Positions 1 to 7,555 are shown, counted from the first letter of the stretch. The stretch is DNA of 27,082 nucleotides from JAGDYD01 sp046536675 (GCA_046536675.1 JAWDMK010000007.1:1-27082), one strand, 5' to 3'. Notes: a model not told the origin generated them from the letters alone. Numbers and translations are program-made.

Positions 1-1
1 T

Positions 2-913
2 AGAGAGGCTTTTGCATATGGTGTACAGAAGTATGTTGAAGAGCAGGTGCTGAAGATAGTAAAGCAGTACATTGAAGAAACAGGTATAAGAAATGTTGCT
101 GTTGCTGGCGGCTTTTTCTCAAACATAATAACAAATATGCTGATAAATGAGCTTCCTGAAGTTAAGGACTTTTTTGTCTTTCCACATATGGGCGATGGGG
201 GCTTAGCGCTCGGCGCTGCTTATTATATAGACTTCAAGGAGCATGGTAAGTTTAACAAAAAACAGATAGACAACCTATACTACGGACCTGAATATACGAA
301 CAGCGAGATAGAAGAGGTGCTCAAGAAGTATGCAAAAGAGAAAAAGATAAGATATGAGGAAAGAAAGGATATCGTAAAATACACAGCCGAACGTGTTGCA
401 AAGAAGAATGATATTGTATTGTGGTTCCAAGGAAGAATGGAATACGGCCCAAGGGCTCTAGGAAATAGAAGTGTTGTTGCTTTGGCGAATGATCCGGAAA
501 ACAGAAATAAGCTAAACATAATAATTAAGAGAAGACCATATTACCAGCCTTTTGCAAGCACAATCTTAGAAGAAGATGCTGAAGAACTTCTTAGCCCTTA
601 TGTAAGGCCAAATAGGTTTATGACTGTAGGCTATAATGTGAAAAAGGAGCATTGGAATGACCTTGTCGCAGCTTCGCACATAGATGGTACAACAAGGCCA
701 CAGATACTTGGAAATGAGAACAAGAGGTTCAGAGAACTTATAAAAGAGATAAAGAAAGAAACGGGCATAGGGGCTATTGTAAACACAAGCTTTAACAAGC
801 ACGGCGTGCCAATAGTCATGGATCCAGATTACGCTATATGGACTCTTCTCAACACGGGCTCACAATACTTGGCGATAGGAGATTTCTTCGTAGAAAAAGT
901 GAATAAGGGCTAG
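2..913 (+). CDS. Carbamoyltransferase, NodU/CmcH family (C-terminal part, 5' cut by window edge)
   Basis: The frame stays open to the left edge (it reads REAFAYGVQKYVEEQ before the first possible internal GTG at 47), so the real start lies outside. What is visible is the end of the kinase-like carbamoyl-transfer domain (AVAGGFFSNI; PHMGDGGLALGAA, the usual nucleotide/carbamoyl-phosphate-binding pattern) and the whole C-terminal domain (GRMEYGPRALGNRS; KRRPYYQPFA; VNTSFNKHGVPIV). In this family these motifs transfer carbamoyl from carbamoyl phosphate, through carbamoyl-adenylate, to a hydroxyl of a sugar or secondary metabolite. With GT-C-type proteins nearby, surface-glycan carbamoylation is a reasonable inference, but the substrate cannot be read from sequence. 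Its TAG stop shares the palindrome CTAG with the stop of the convergent gene. The family call is firm; the exact substrate is unknown. Confidence 0.9.
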   Translation, partial: REAFAYGVQKYVEEQVLKIVKQYIEETGIRNVAVAGGFFSNIITNMLINELPEVKDFFVFPHMGDGGLALGAAYYIDFKEHGKFNKKQIDNLYYGPEYTNSEIEEVLKKYAKEKKIRYEERKDIVKYTAERVAKKNDIVLWFQGRMEYGPRALGNRSVVALANDPENRNKLNIIIKRRPYYQPFASTILEEDAEELLSPYVRPNRFMTVGYNVKKEHWNDLVAASHIDGTTRPQILGNENKRFRELIKEIKKETGIGAIVNTSFNKHGVPIVMDPDYAIWTLLNTGSQYLAIGDFFVEKVNKG

Positions 914-3114
914 CGGCTTGCAAATGTAATATTAGTTATGCCAAAGTTAAACCCGTTTGATTGTGTTGTTGCGTTTGGTGTTAAAAGTATAAGCATGTTA
1001 AGCCCTGGCTGAAGGCTAAAGCTAATAGAGTAATTCTCTGGATAAGGTGTAAGGCTTATTCTCTTTATCAGATTGTCTGCTGAGTTTAAGTAAATACCCA
1101 TGTTTGAACTGCCACCATAGTACATCGCTGTAAAATTCATAACGACGTTTGTGCTATTCGCTGGCGCGTATATTCCTATACCTCTTGCATTGCTGCCCCA
1201 CCACATGCTTGAGAATGTCGCATTGCAGAAAACAGATGTGCAAATGCTATAGCCAGGAACCCATGAACCTACAGTATATGCCACAATATGCTTGCCAACA
1301 TTATTTGTTATAGCGTTGCTTGTAGCAAAGATTATTGTAGTATTTGATTGGTAAACCGGAGTACCAAACACACTATAGAGATAGCTTGCAAGCTGGAGAA
1401 GGTCTGTATAGTTATATGCCTGCCTTATAATACCAATGAACCCAACATTAAGGCTTGCCAGCATAAAGAGGTTAAGCTGCGTATAGTTTTCGATTATTGG
1501 ATAAGGGAAAGCAAGCCTGCCAGTATTACTTAGATAATCTGCTTCTACAACTATTGGTATCTGCTCAGCAACGCTTAGCTGTGTTTGGTTCATTCTTGTT
1601 GCATATCCGCCAATAAGCGGCTTCTGAAATGCTGTCTGGTAATATAACTCAACTCCCATATATCTCTCTGGAGCTGTGCTAGTGTAGTTTGGCAGTGCGG
1701 GCAATATAAGCACTGAGAAATTGCCAGGTATATGCTTTATATAATAATAAGCTTTGGGAATAATTGCAGGCGTTACCTGTGGCACAAAATATGCCCAGTA
1801 TTCTATTAATATAAAAATAGCGAATATGCCAAACAAAATTTCTTTGCGGTTGCCACTAAGCTTTTCTGATATAAATTTGAAACCAAATGCGGCAAGAACA
1901 GCCAACGCAAGCACAGTAGCAAAGTCAAATCTACCAGGCTCTCTAAATACATTAAGCAATGGTATATGGTGATATAGCAAATATAACCCCGGCAAAAGAC
2001 CAGAAGTAGTTGTCGGAAAACCGCTCCACCTTATATATGGGCCTAGAGAGAGCCATATAAAGAATATTGCTAAAAATAGCCATAGCCCTATTTTTGCTAG
2101 CTCTTTTTTCTTATATGCAAAGTAAATAGAAGCCAGCACGAGGAACAAAATGCTGTAGCCAATATAAGCAACGCTTTCAGCTAGATCCACAACTGATTGT
2201 TGATAAAAGGCAGTATAGCCATTTAAAGAGCCGAATATCGGGTTGATATAAGGAGGCAAAAAGAATGAAGAGAGTGTATCACTGTATAGAATATTGTAAG
2301 GTATTGAGCCCTGCGCGTTAACATATGAGAGCACACCACTCTCAATGCCTTGTATCATTGGTATAAAACCTGGTGAACCAAGCACAAATGAGACTATAAT
2401 AAAGAGCGCAAAAAGGTATGCGAACTTTCTGCTCAGTATATTCTTCATTTCATTTTTATCAAAAAGAAGGTAGTAGAGTAGAATGAAGAATGCAACAAGC
2501 GTAAGAAGTATTCCTTGTTCAACATCACCTATAAATACCGAAAAAACAAAGGAGATAGAAGCATAGAAAGCATATTTTATCTTTCTCTCCTTTATCATGA
2601 GAAGAAAGAAAAGCACAAATAGGGGTATAAATTCAATATTGGTCCACTGCAGATGGCCTAAGCTTTGTATTATGTGCTCAGGGCTAAAGGCAAAGATTAG
2701 CCCAGCAAGAAATGAACCTGGAATATTTCCTGTAAGGTATTTTGCCAGTATATATGTAAATAGGCCTGATAAAACTATGCCGATTATTATTGCTGTGTTC
2801 ATGGCAAATGGCAGGCTTATGAGTTGCAAAGGATATGTCAATATGCCTAAGAGCGGAGCCATTGTTTGCGTTACCAAATTAGCTCCAACTGGGTAGAAGA
2901 TTAAATTTGTAAAATAAGGTGTTGTATGTAGATGAAATATTGCGTAGTTCACCCACCAGAGATCCCACATGCCTTGGTAGATATCACCGCCATAACCAAA
3001 TGTAGATGTTGCAAAATTTGCAATCAGCTGAGGAAACATGATAGCTGCTACCAGCGCATAGGCAAGAAATACTAATGCATATTCTCTAAGTTTTCTATTA
3101 CCAATTGATAGCAT
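910..3114 (-). CDS. Large polytopic membrane protein, GT-C glycosyltransferase-like, with extracellular C-terminal domain
   Basis: 734 aa. A first membrane helix (about residues 11-31) is followed by an outside loop with an acidic site (GGDIYQGMWD, Asp44), the place where GT-C enzymes carry their catalytic Asp. About ten further hydrophobic helices run to roughly residue 450. The remaining 280 residues are polar and full of N-x-S/T sequons (NYT, NTT, NAT, NST, NIT), as expected for an extracytoplasmic domain that is itself N-glycosylated. GT-C enzymes use polyprenyl-phosphate sugars and act at the membrane. Only the first acidic motif and the topology support this, so an uncharacterised membrane protein of the same architecture is the alternative. 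The ATG at 3114 follows a G-rich stretch (GGGGG, 6 nt upstream), and a TATA-like TTATAATTTTT lies about 28 nt before it. Similar in plan to the proteins at 10530-13010 and 16659-18182. Confidence 0.65.
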   Translation of the reverse strand: MLSIGNRKLREYALVFLAYALVAAIMFPQLIANFATSTFGYGGDIYQGMWDLWWVNYAIFHLHTTPYFTNLIFYPVGANLVTQTMAPLLGILTYPLQLISLPFAMNTAIIIGIVLSGLFTYILAKYLTGNIPGSFLAGLIFAFSPEHIIQSLGHLQWTNIEFIPLFVLFFLLMIKERKIKYAFYASISFVFSVFIGDVEQGILLTLVAFFILLYYLLFDKNEMKNILSRKFAYLFALFIIVSFVLGSPGFIPMIQGIESGVLSYVNAQGSIPYNILYSDTLSSFFLPPYINPIFGSLNGYTAFYQQSVVDLAESVAYIGYSILFLVLASIYFAYKKKELAKIGLWLFLAIFFIWLSLGPYIRWSGFPTTTSGLLPGLYLLYHHIPLLNVFREPGRFDFATVLALAVLAAFGFKFISEKLSGNRKEILFGIFAIFILIEYWAYFVPQVTPAIIPKAYYYIKHIPGNFSVLILPALPNYTSTAPERYMGVELYYQTAFQKPLIGGYATRMNQTQLSVAEQIPIVVEADYLSNTGRLAFPYPIIENYTQLNLFMLASLNVGFIGIIRQAYNYTDLLQLASYLYSVFGTPVYQSNTTIIFATSNAITNNVGKHIVAYTVGSWVPGYSICTSVFCNATFSSMWWGSNARGIGIYAPANSTNVVMNFTAMYYGGSSNMGIYLNSADNLIKRISLTPYPENYSISFSLQPGLNMLILLTPNATTQSNGFNFGITNITFASR

Positions 3115-3156
3115 CTGAAACCCCCATTCTGCATAAGAATAAAAATTATAAGAATG

Positions 3157-3167
3157 TTATATATAAA
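3157..3167 (+). promoter_or_regulatory. TATA box of the sulfatase-like gene
   Basis: TTATATATAAA is centred about 27 nt before the ATG at 3189. That is the normal archaeal TATA-to-start distance, so transcription should begin at or next to the ATG (leaderless mRNA). This decides the start of the downstream gene: the frame is open back to 3105, but a start there would lie upstream of the promoter and inside the divergent neighbour. Confidence 0.6.
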
Positions 3168-3188
3168 TACCTAACTAGCGATGAAGTT

Positions 3189-4382
3189 ATGAAATCCAAA
3201 AAACTAAACATCTCAATCATTATATTAGATTCGCTTAGGCTTGATGCTTTCAAAAGGCTAGATGAAAAAGACTTATTCAAAGAGTTTAAAAGAATAGAAG
3301 AATGCATTGCTCCTGCTCCTTGGACACTACCTTCACATGCTTCTTTATTTACAGGTATGTATCCTAGCGAGCATGGAGCGCATGAAACCAAAGATATTAA
3401 ATCGCTAGACATAGAAAGAATAAAGCTGAGGAAAGAAACCTTTATAAGTGAGCTAGGTAGGCTTGGCTATCATACCTATGCAATCTCAGCAAACCCCTAT
3501 GTGCACCCAATATACGGCTTTAGCGAATTTAATACTTTTATTGAAGAAACCTACTTTACAGATGTTTTTGGAAGTGTTTTTGAAATACCAAAAAGTGCAA
3601 AGGAGGTAGCTGCAAAATATAGGAATATTTATGGAAATAATCCTATAAAGATTGCAAGCTCTCTTATAAAAGAAGACCCAGCACTTGCCGCTGCCTTGAT
3701 AGAAGGCATACTATTCCTAACGCCTATAAATATAGCAAAGAAGTTTAAGGCAAAGTTCATAGAAGGTTGGCCACTTGAGAAAGGTGGCAAAAAAATAGTT
3801 GAAAAGGTTAAAGGGCTAAAGCTCAAAGAGCCGTTCTTTTTGTTCATAAACATGATGGAACCGCACGATCCATATATTGGCGTTAAGAAAGATGTAGACT
3901 GGTCAACCTCATTCATGAAAAAGAAGCCAGAAAAGAGGGCTGTAGAGCTATGGAAAAAGCTTTATTACAAGGCATCAGCTAAAGCACTTACATATGCAAA
4001 CCAAGTGGTAAATAATTTGGCTGAGAGGTTTGGTGATAATCAGATAAGCATAGTTACTTCAGACCATGGACAAGAATTCAATGAGCACGGCTTTATAGGG
4101 CACGGAGTAATGCTCCACGATGAAATTGTTAAGGTTCCTTTTCTGCTTAGAACGCCAGATTCATTTAATACCGAGAGATATGGCAGGTATATTTCGCTTG
4201 TAAATGTAAGGAGTTTTATAGAGGAAGCCTTGTCGGGCAATAAAGATGCTGTAAAGAGACTTTATTCAGGCAGAATATACGCTGAGAGCTTCGGTATACC
4301 TGCAAATATGAGTATAATGAAAGGCATAGATAAAGCGAAGATAGAAAGAAATGAAAAATATAGAGTAAGGGTATTTCAATAG
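3189..4382 (+). CDS. Sulfatase/alkaline-phosphatase-superfamily hydrolase, cytoplasmic, Thr at nucleophile position
   Basis: 397 aa from the ATG at 3189 (chosen because the TATA box is at 3157-3167; the frame is open back to 3105). The superfamily fold is clear: metal-binding Asp in IIILDSLRLD (Asp14), active-site segment PWTLPSHASLFTGMYPSEHG (from about residue 45), MMEPHDPY in the middle, and the second metal site SDHGQEFNEHGFIGHG (about 291-306). True sulfatases have C/S-x-P-x-R, matured to formylglycine; here it is T-x-P-x-H (Thr47, His51), which cannot become formylglycine. By family logic this suggests a Thr nucleophile as in phosphatases, phosphodiesterases and phosphotransferases of this superfamily. 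No signal peptide or membrane helix is visible. It converges on cysN with a 2-bp gap (TAGctCTA). The superfamily is certain; the substrate is not. Confidence 0.85.
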   Translation: MKSKKLNISIIILDSLRLDAFKRLDEKDLFKEFKRIEECIAPAPWTLPSHASLFTGMYPSEHGAHETKDIKSLDIERIKLRKETFISELGRLGYHTYAISANPYVHPIYGFSEFNTFIEETYFTDVFGSVFEIPKSAKEVAAKYRNIYGNNPIKIASSLIKEDPALAAALIEGILFLTPINIAKKFKAKFIEGWPLEKGGKKIVEKVKGLKLKEPFFLFINMMEPHDPYIGVKKDVDWSTSFMKKKPEKRAVELWKKLYYKASAKALTYANQVVNNLAERFGDNQISIVTSDHGQEFNEHGFIGHGVMLHDEIVKVPFLLRTPDSFNTERYGRYISLVNVRSFIEEALSGNKDAVKRLYSGRIYAESFGIPANMSIMKGIDKAKIERNEKYRVRVFQ

Positions 4383-4384
4383 CT

Positions 4385-5611
4385 CTATTCCACTATGCCT
4401 ATGCCACCAAACTTATTTTCTATGTAAAAGCTGAACCTACCCATACTCTTCAACACGCTATATCTTTCGAATGCGATATCTGATTCTAGTTCTAGCTCCA
4501 AAATTCCTGCATGCAATGGTTCTATCAATCCCTTTTTGCTTAAAGCACCTGTTGTAGCATCTATTTGCTTAATTATGTTAAGCTTATTGCATTTTACCTC
4601 ATTTCCTAGAATTTTTATGGTTATTTTAGAGCTTGGCGTAAGCTTAGCTGTGGTAAAGATAAGCGCATTTAGTTTATTAGCTACTATTGGCTCTTCACCT
4701 TTCTTGGCAATAACAAGACCACGTGGATTCTCTATCTCTTTATCAATCTCAATTGCCACACTAGAGCCTTCGCCTGCTTTAGCTACTGCCTTTCCTTTTA
4801 AAATAATCTTTTTTGCATTTCTTTCTATATTGCCGGGAAAGAACATTATTTTACCTTTCTCAATCTTACCGCTTAGTACCTTTGCGCTTATTAGCTTTTT
4901 ATTATCGTTATCTATGAATCCCTGCACTACTGCTCTTAACTTATTAAATCTATTTTCATCCTTTTTGCCTACGCCTTTGATCAGTCTATAAAGCTCTTCC
5001 AAAAGAGGCATGCCTTTATACCACTTCATGTTAGCCGGGCGCCTTGTTATATTTTCTCCTTTGTATGCAGAGATAGGCACATATCTAACCTCTCCATCAA
5101 ATTTAATATTAGATAAAAATCTGCCGATTGATTCTGCTATCTTATTGTATATATTTTCATCATAATTTACAGTATCCATCTTGTTTACTGCAACGATAAG
5201 GTTTTCTATGCCAAGCATCTTTGCAACAAAGACGTGCCTTTTTGTCTGTTTTCTTATTCCTTCTCCAGGCTTAGCAGAGACAAGAAGTATAGCTGTTTCT
5301 GCAAAGGAAGCGCCGCTCATCATGTTCTTGATAAGTTCTTCGTGTCCAGGAACATCTATAAATTCGAATGCTAGGTCTTTGTATTTCGCTTCGGCCCTTG
5401 TAGAATCAATTGTGAGCCCGCCTTCGCGCTCTTCCTCCAAGCTATCCAATATAAATGCGGGTTCAAAAGGCTTACCGAGCTTTTCGCTATATTTCTTAGC
5501 CTCTTCTATCCTTGTATTGCTAACAGAATTTGTAAGCATAAGAATGCTGCCGATTAGAGTTGACTTGCCGTGGTCTTTATGACCTAGCATTGTAACGTTC
5601 TCGACAAGCAT
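4385..5611 (-). CDS. cysN: Sulfate adenylyltransferase GTPase subunit (CysN), EF-1A-like
   Basis: 408 aa translational GTPase-fold protein. G1 is GHKDHGKST (10-18), G2 Thr68 in GLTIDST, G3 DVPGHE (86-91), G4 NKMD (143-146). Two beta-barrel domains follow. It is not a translation factor: it matches CysN after the GTPase domain (SAYKGENI, then MKWYKGMPLLEEL) and at the end (FERY followed by a hydrophobic C-terminus), and it is preceded by CysD in the same operon. CysN hydrolyses GTP to drive CysD-catalysed adenylylation of sulfate to APS. The ATG at 5611 has a good ribosome site (GGTGA, 5 nt upstream) and lies 8 nt after the cysD stop, so the two are co-translated. Its stop is 2 bp from that of the convergent sulfatase-like gene. 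No fused APS kinase (CysC) is present. Confidence 0.85.
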   Translation of the reverse strand: MLVENVTMLGHKDHGKSTLIGSILMLTNSVSNTRIEEAKKYSEKLGKPFEPAFILDSLEEEREGGLTIDSTRAEAKYKDLAFEFIDVPGHEELIKNMMSGASFAETAILLVSAKPGEGIRKQTKRHVFVAKMLGIENLIVAVNKMDTVNYDENIYNKIAESIGRFLSNIKFDGEVRYVPISAYKGENITRRPANMKWYKGMPLLEELYRLIKGVGKKDENRFNKLRAVVQGFIDNDNKKLISAKVLSGKIEKGKIMFFPGNIERNAKKIILKGKAVAKAGEGSSVAIEIDKEIENPRGLVIAKKGEEPIVANKLNALIFTTAKLTPSSKITIKILGNEVKCNKLNIIKQIDATTGALSKKGLIEPLHAGILELELESDIAFERYSVLKSMGRFSFYIENKFGGIGIVE

Positions 5612-5619
5612 AGATTCAC

Positions 5620-6408
5620 CTACATGTAGCCAAGTGCCCTAAGCTTTTGCATTACATACTCTTTCTCTTTGTCCTGCTCTCTGCCTGATCTTTCCTCAAC
5701 AGTAGTTGTTTTAAGCTCCTTTATAATATCATCTACATTCTTTGCATTCGACTTTAGAGGCACAGTGCAATGCGTGCAGCCAAGGCTTCTGTACCTAAAC
5801 CCATTTCTAGAAAAATATAATGGATTTACAGGTATGTGCTCTTTCTTTATGTAGTTCCATATGTCTATCTCATTCCAATCTAGCAGAGGGTGTATCCTGA
5901 CATGCCCTTCATTCTCTATCTTTGAAGAGTAGTCATCCCAAAGTTCTGCAGGTTGGTCTTTATAGTTCCACTTAAAGTCTTTATCCCTAGGGCTAAAGAC
6001 CCTTTCCTTTGCCCTAACACCATGCTCGTCCCTTCTTATAGATACAATTAGTGCATCAAACTTATACTGCTTCATCACCTTCTTGAGCGCCTCTGTCTTG
6101 TTTGCGCCACAACAACTAAAGCCTGATATTTCTGGTTTTATCTCGCTCTTTGCTACTATTAAGTGAAGTTTCCACTTTTTTGTAAGCTCATCCCTAAACT
6201 TATAAGTTTCTGGGAAGTCTATCCCATTATCTATATGAATAACAGGAAAAGGAACCTTGCCAAGAAATGCCTTCCTTGCAAGCGCTAGCATTGTTGTGGA
6301 ATCTTTTCCCATGCTCCACAGGGCAGCTATATTCTTGAACTTCGAACGTGCTTCTCTGAGTATAAATATACTCCTTTCTTCAAGCTCTTTTAGATTTTGT
6401 TCTATCAT
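5620..6408 (-). CDS. cysD: Sulfate adenylyltransferase subunit 2 (CysD), PP-loop ATP pyrophosphatase, with CC...CxxC cysteines
   Basis: 262 aa. PP-loop SMGKDST at 32-38; FPVIHIDNGIDFPETY (about 54-69) and RRDEHGVRAKERVFSPRD (125-142) match CysD, as does the end (RYRSLGC, then SNAKNVDDIIKEL, TTTVEERSGREQDK). CysD attacks ATP with sulfate to give APS and pyrophosphate; CysN supplies GTP energy. Unusual for CysD, it carries Cys99-Cys100 and Cys211-x-x-Cys214, the arrangement that binds a 4Fe-4S cluster in APS reductases. The reductase catalytic C-terminal ECG-type motif is absent, so reductase activity is not expected. The protein ends LRALGYM, close to the tail of the regulator in the same operon. 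A GGTGAT ribosome site precedes ATG 6408, 4 nt after the upstream stop. The alternative is a PAPS-reductase-family protein with another PP-loop function; cysN next door argues against that. Confidence 0.85.
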   Translation of the reverse strand: MIEQNLKELEERSIFILREARSKFKNIAALWSMGKDSTTMLALARKAFLGKVPFPVIHIDNGIDFPETYKFRDELTKKWKLHLIVAKSEIKPEISGFSCCGANKTEALKKVMKQYKFDALIVSIRRDEHGVRAKERVFSPRDKDFKWNYKDQPAELWDDYSSKIENEGHVRIHPLLDWNEIDIWNYIKKEHIPVNPLYFSRNGFRYRSLGCTHCTVPLKSNAKNVDDIIKELKTTTVEERSGREQDKEKEYVMQKLRALGYM

Positions 6409-6412
6409 TCTA

Positions 6413-6700
6413 TCACCATTTGTTTATATTGAGCAAACCCTTCAGGTATATGGTAGCGCCTTCTACCTTCTTTCCTTTACCTCTCTTAAAAATCGGCACT
6501 TTTGTCACAAGCTTGCCCTTCGCATCAAACAGCTCTGCATAAGATCTGGTTAAATCTTCTGCATTCTTTAGTGATACATAAACTATTCTGTAGTATTTAA
6601 TGCCTGATTTCTTAAGGGCTTTTGCAAATTTCTCCCAGTTTGTTTCGTTTGGCTCTTTTTGGAGCATATCTGCTATCTTAATTATTTCATCATTCTTCAT
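6413..6700 (-). CDS. Uncharacterised 95-aa protein of the cysDN operon
   Basis: I do not recognise a family. The protein is basic, with an N-terminal helical segment (MKNDEIIKIADML), a predicted beta/alpha core (GIKYYRIVYVSLK, then a short acidic helix, then AELFDAKGKLVTKVPIF) and a Lys/Gly-rich turn (KRGKGKK). It has no cysteine, signal peptide or membrane helix. It is translated from a strong ribosome site (GAGGTGAG just before ATG 6700), 9 nt after the regulator and 4 nt before cysD, so it is almost certainly co-expressed with sulfate activation. Possible roles are an accessory or small-molecule-binding subunit for CysD/CysN, or a co-factor of the regulator; both are inference from position only. 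Confidence 0.75.
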   Translation of the reverse strand: MKNDEIIKIADMLQKEPNETNWEKFAKALKKSGIKYYRIVYVSLKNAEDLTRSYAELFDAKGKLVTKVPIFKRGKGKKVEGATIYLKGLLNINKW

Positions 6701-6709
6701 TTTCTCACC

Positions 6710-6943
6710 TCATATATAACCAAGCGCCTTTAGCTTTCTTGTAAGCTCATCTCCTGGCTTTGCCTTGCCCTGCTTTTCTTCTTCTATCCTAGCGACTGTC
6801 TCCCTAAGTATATATGTTGCATAATCAGAGACAGAAGAGAATCCGGTCTTCTCTATTACCTTTTCTATCCTTTCGAAGAGTGGCGTTGGTATAGTTATAG
6901 TTGTATACTTCCTCTTAGCACCTTTTTGCGTATCTTTCTTCAT
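6710..6943 (-). CDS. Ribbon-helix-helix (CopG/MetJ-type) transcriptional regulator, first gene of the cysDN operon
   Basis: 77 aa. A basic N-terminus (KKDTQKGAKRK) leads into the DNA-reading beta strand YTTITIP (13-19), helix A (PLFERIEKVIEKTG, 21-34), the turn FSSVSDYAT and helix B (YILRETVARIEEEKQ), then a short tail ending LKALGYI. This is the compact dimeric RHH plan, in which two strands pair and enter the major groove. It heads the operon, and a perfect 20-bp palindrome sits 17 bp upstream between its TATA box and the predicted transcription start, so autorepression of the whole operon is likely. The effector is unknown. The ATG at 6943 has GTGAG 4 nt upstream. Its tail resembles that of CysD, two genes downstream. 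Confidence 0.85.
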   Translation of the reverse strand: MKKDTQKGAKRKYTTITIPTPLFERIEKVIEKTGFSSVSDYATYILRETVARIEEEKQGKAKPGDELTRKLKALGYI

Positions 6944-6960
6944 ATTCTCACATCATATAG

Positions 6961-6980
6961 TTTAATGTTGCAACATTAAA
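6961..6980. promoter_or_regulatory. Perfect 20-bp palindromic operator (TTTAATGTTG/CAACATTAAA)
   Basis: TTTAATGTTGCAACATTAAA equals its own reverse complement over all 20 bases; symmetry breaks at the next pair outward. It lies immediately downstream of the leftward TATA box (6980-6987) and just upstream of the expected start near 6957. A bound dimer or tetramer would block transcription there. The first gene behind it encodes an RHH protein, the kind of regulator that binds such dyads, so it is the likely autoregulatory operator. Confidence 0.8.
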
Positions 6981-6988
6981 ATATAAAA
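6980..6988 (-). promoter_or_regulatory. TATA box of the RHH-cysDN operon
   Basis: On the minus strand the sequence is CTTTTTATATTTTAATG, with the core TTTATATT about 40 nt before the ATG at 6943. That places the start near 6957 and gives a short leader of about 14 nt that contains the GTGAG ribosome site. The palindromic operator begins inside this element. Confidence 0.55.
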
Positions 6989-7135
6989 AGCTTTCTAATC
7001 TGCTTTTGGAAGGATAGCCATAAAAACAAAATTTAAGGAAAAAGAAATTTATGAACAGAAAAATGAATGAGTAAGGATTAAATACTTTGTATTGCACAAT
7101 ATTATTGATAAATTTGAAACGGGCAAGCTGATTGT

Positions 7136-7555
7136 ATGAGTAGCAGGGGAATTACCAACAAATATGAATTGCTCGTTAATGATGTAAGAAAGGTATCGAA
7201 AAAGCGCGAGATAGAAAATGAAGAGGACAAGAAGATAAAAGATATGGCAGCGCTAATAGCATCGCTCTCATCAAGCCACTCCTGGAAAACCTACAAATAC
7301 TTGCATGATGGCGGAGAACTTGACAAGGATGCAATCATTATGGAAGCTAATACAGCATTCTCAGAAGGATGGAAGAACATAACAGAGGCAGACGTGGAAG
7401 AGGTAGTGAACTCCAATATGGATGACTATCTTGTCTCGATGTGGCTCTTCTATGCGGTAGAAAAAGATAAAAGGGACTACTTCAAGAACCTTTTGCAAGA
7501 GATGAAGAAAGAACTTGCAGACGGTATAGAGCCTATAGAGAAGAAGGAAGAGTGA
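7136..7555 (+). CDS. Uncharacterised acidic helical protein, 139 aa
   Basis: No family recognised. The protein is rich in Glu, Asp and Lys, predicted almost entirely helical, with no membrane segment and no cysteine. Its more hydrophobic centre (MAALIASLSSSHSWKTYKYL; MDDYLVSMWLFYAVEKDK) could form a helical bundle. Both ends are charged (EIENEEDKKIKD; EPIEKKEE). A TATA-like TTGATAAATTTG is centred about 25 nt before the ATG, which suggests a leaderless single-gene transcript. It is divergent from the cysDN operon and 20 bp before tRNA-Arg, and nothing around it indicates a function. Length, codon use and promoter make it a believable gene. Confidence 0.7.
   Translation: MSSRGITNKYELLVNDVRKVSKKREIENEEDKKIKDMAALIASLSSSHSWKTYKYLHDGGELDKDAIIMEANTAFSEGWKNITEADVEEVVNSNMDDYLVSMWLFYAVEKDKRDYFKNLLQEMKKELADGIEPIEKKEE

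Noticed and set aside
3105..3188. N-terminal extension of the sulfatase-like protein to 3105
   Set aside because: It would begin inside the divergent gene and upstream of the TATA box; the family core begins right after the ATG at 3189.
4536..5582. Long rightward open frames opposite cysN (151 and 133 codons)
   Set aside because: They are antisense shadows of a well-conserved GTPase; their hydrophobic Ser/Phe/Leu-rich translations are typical of reverse-complemented Lys/Glu-rich coding sequence and they have no promoter or ribosome site.
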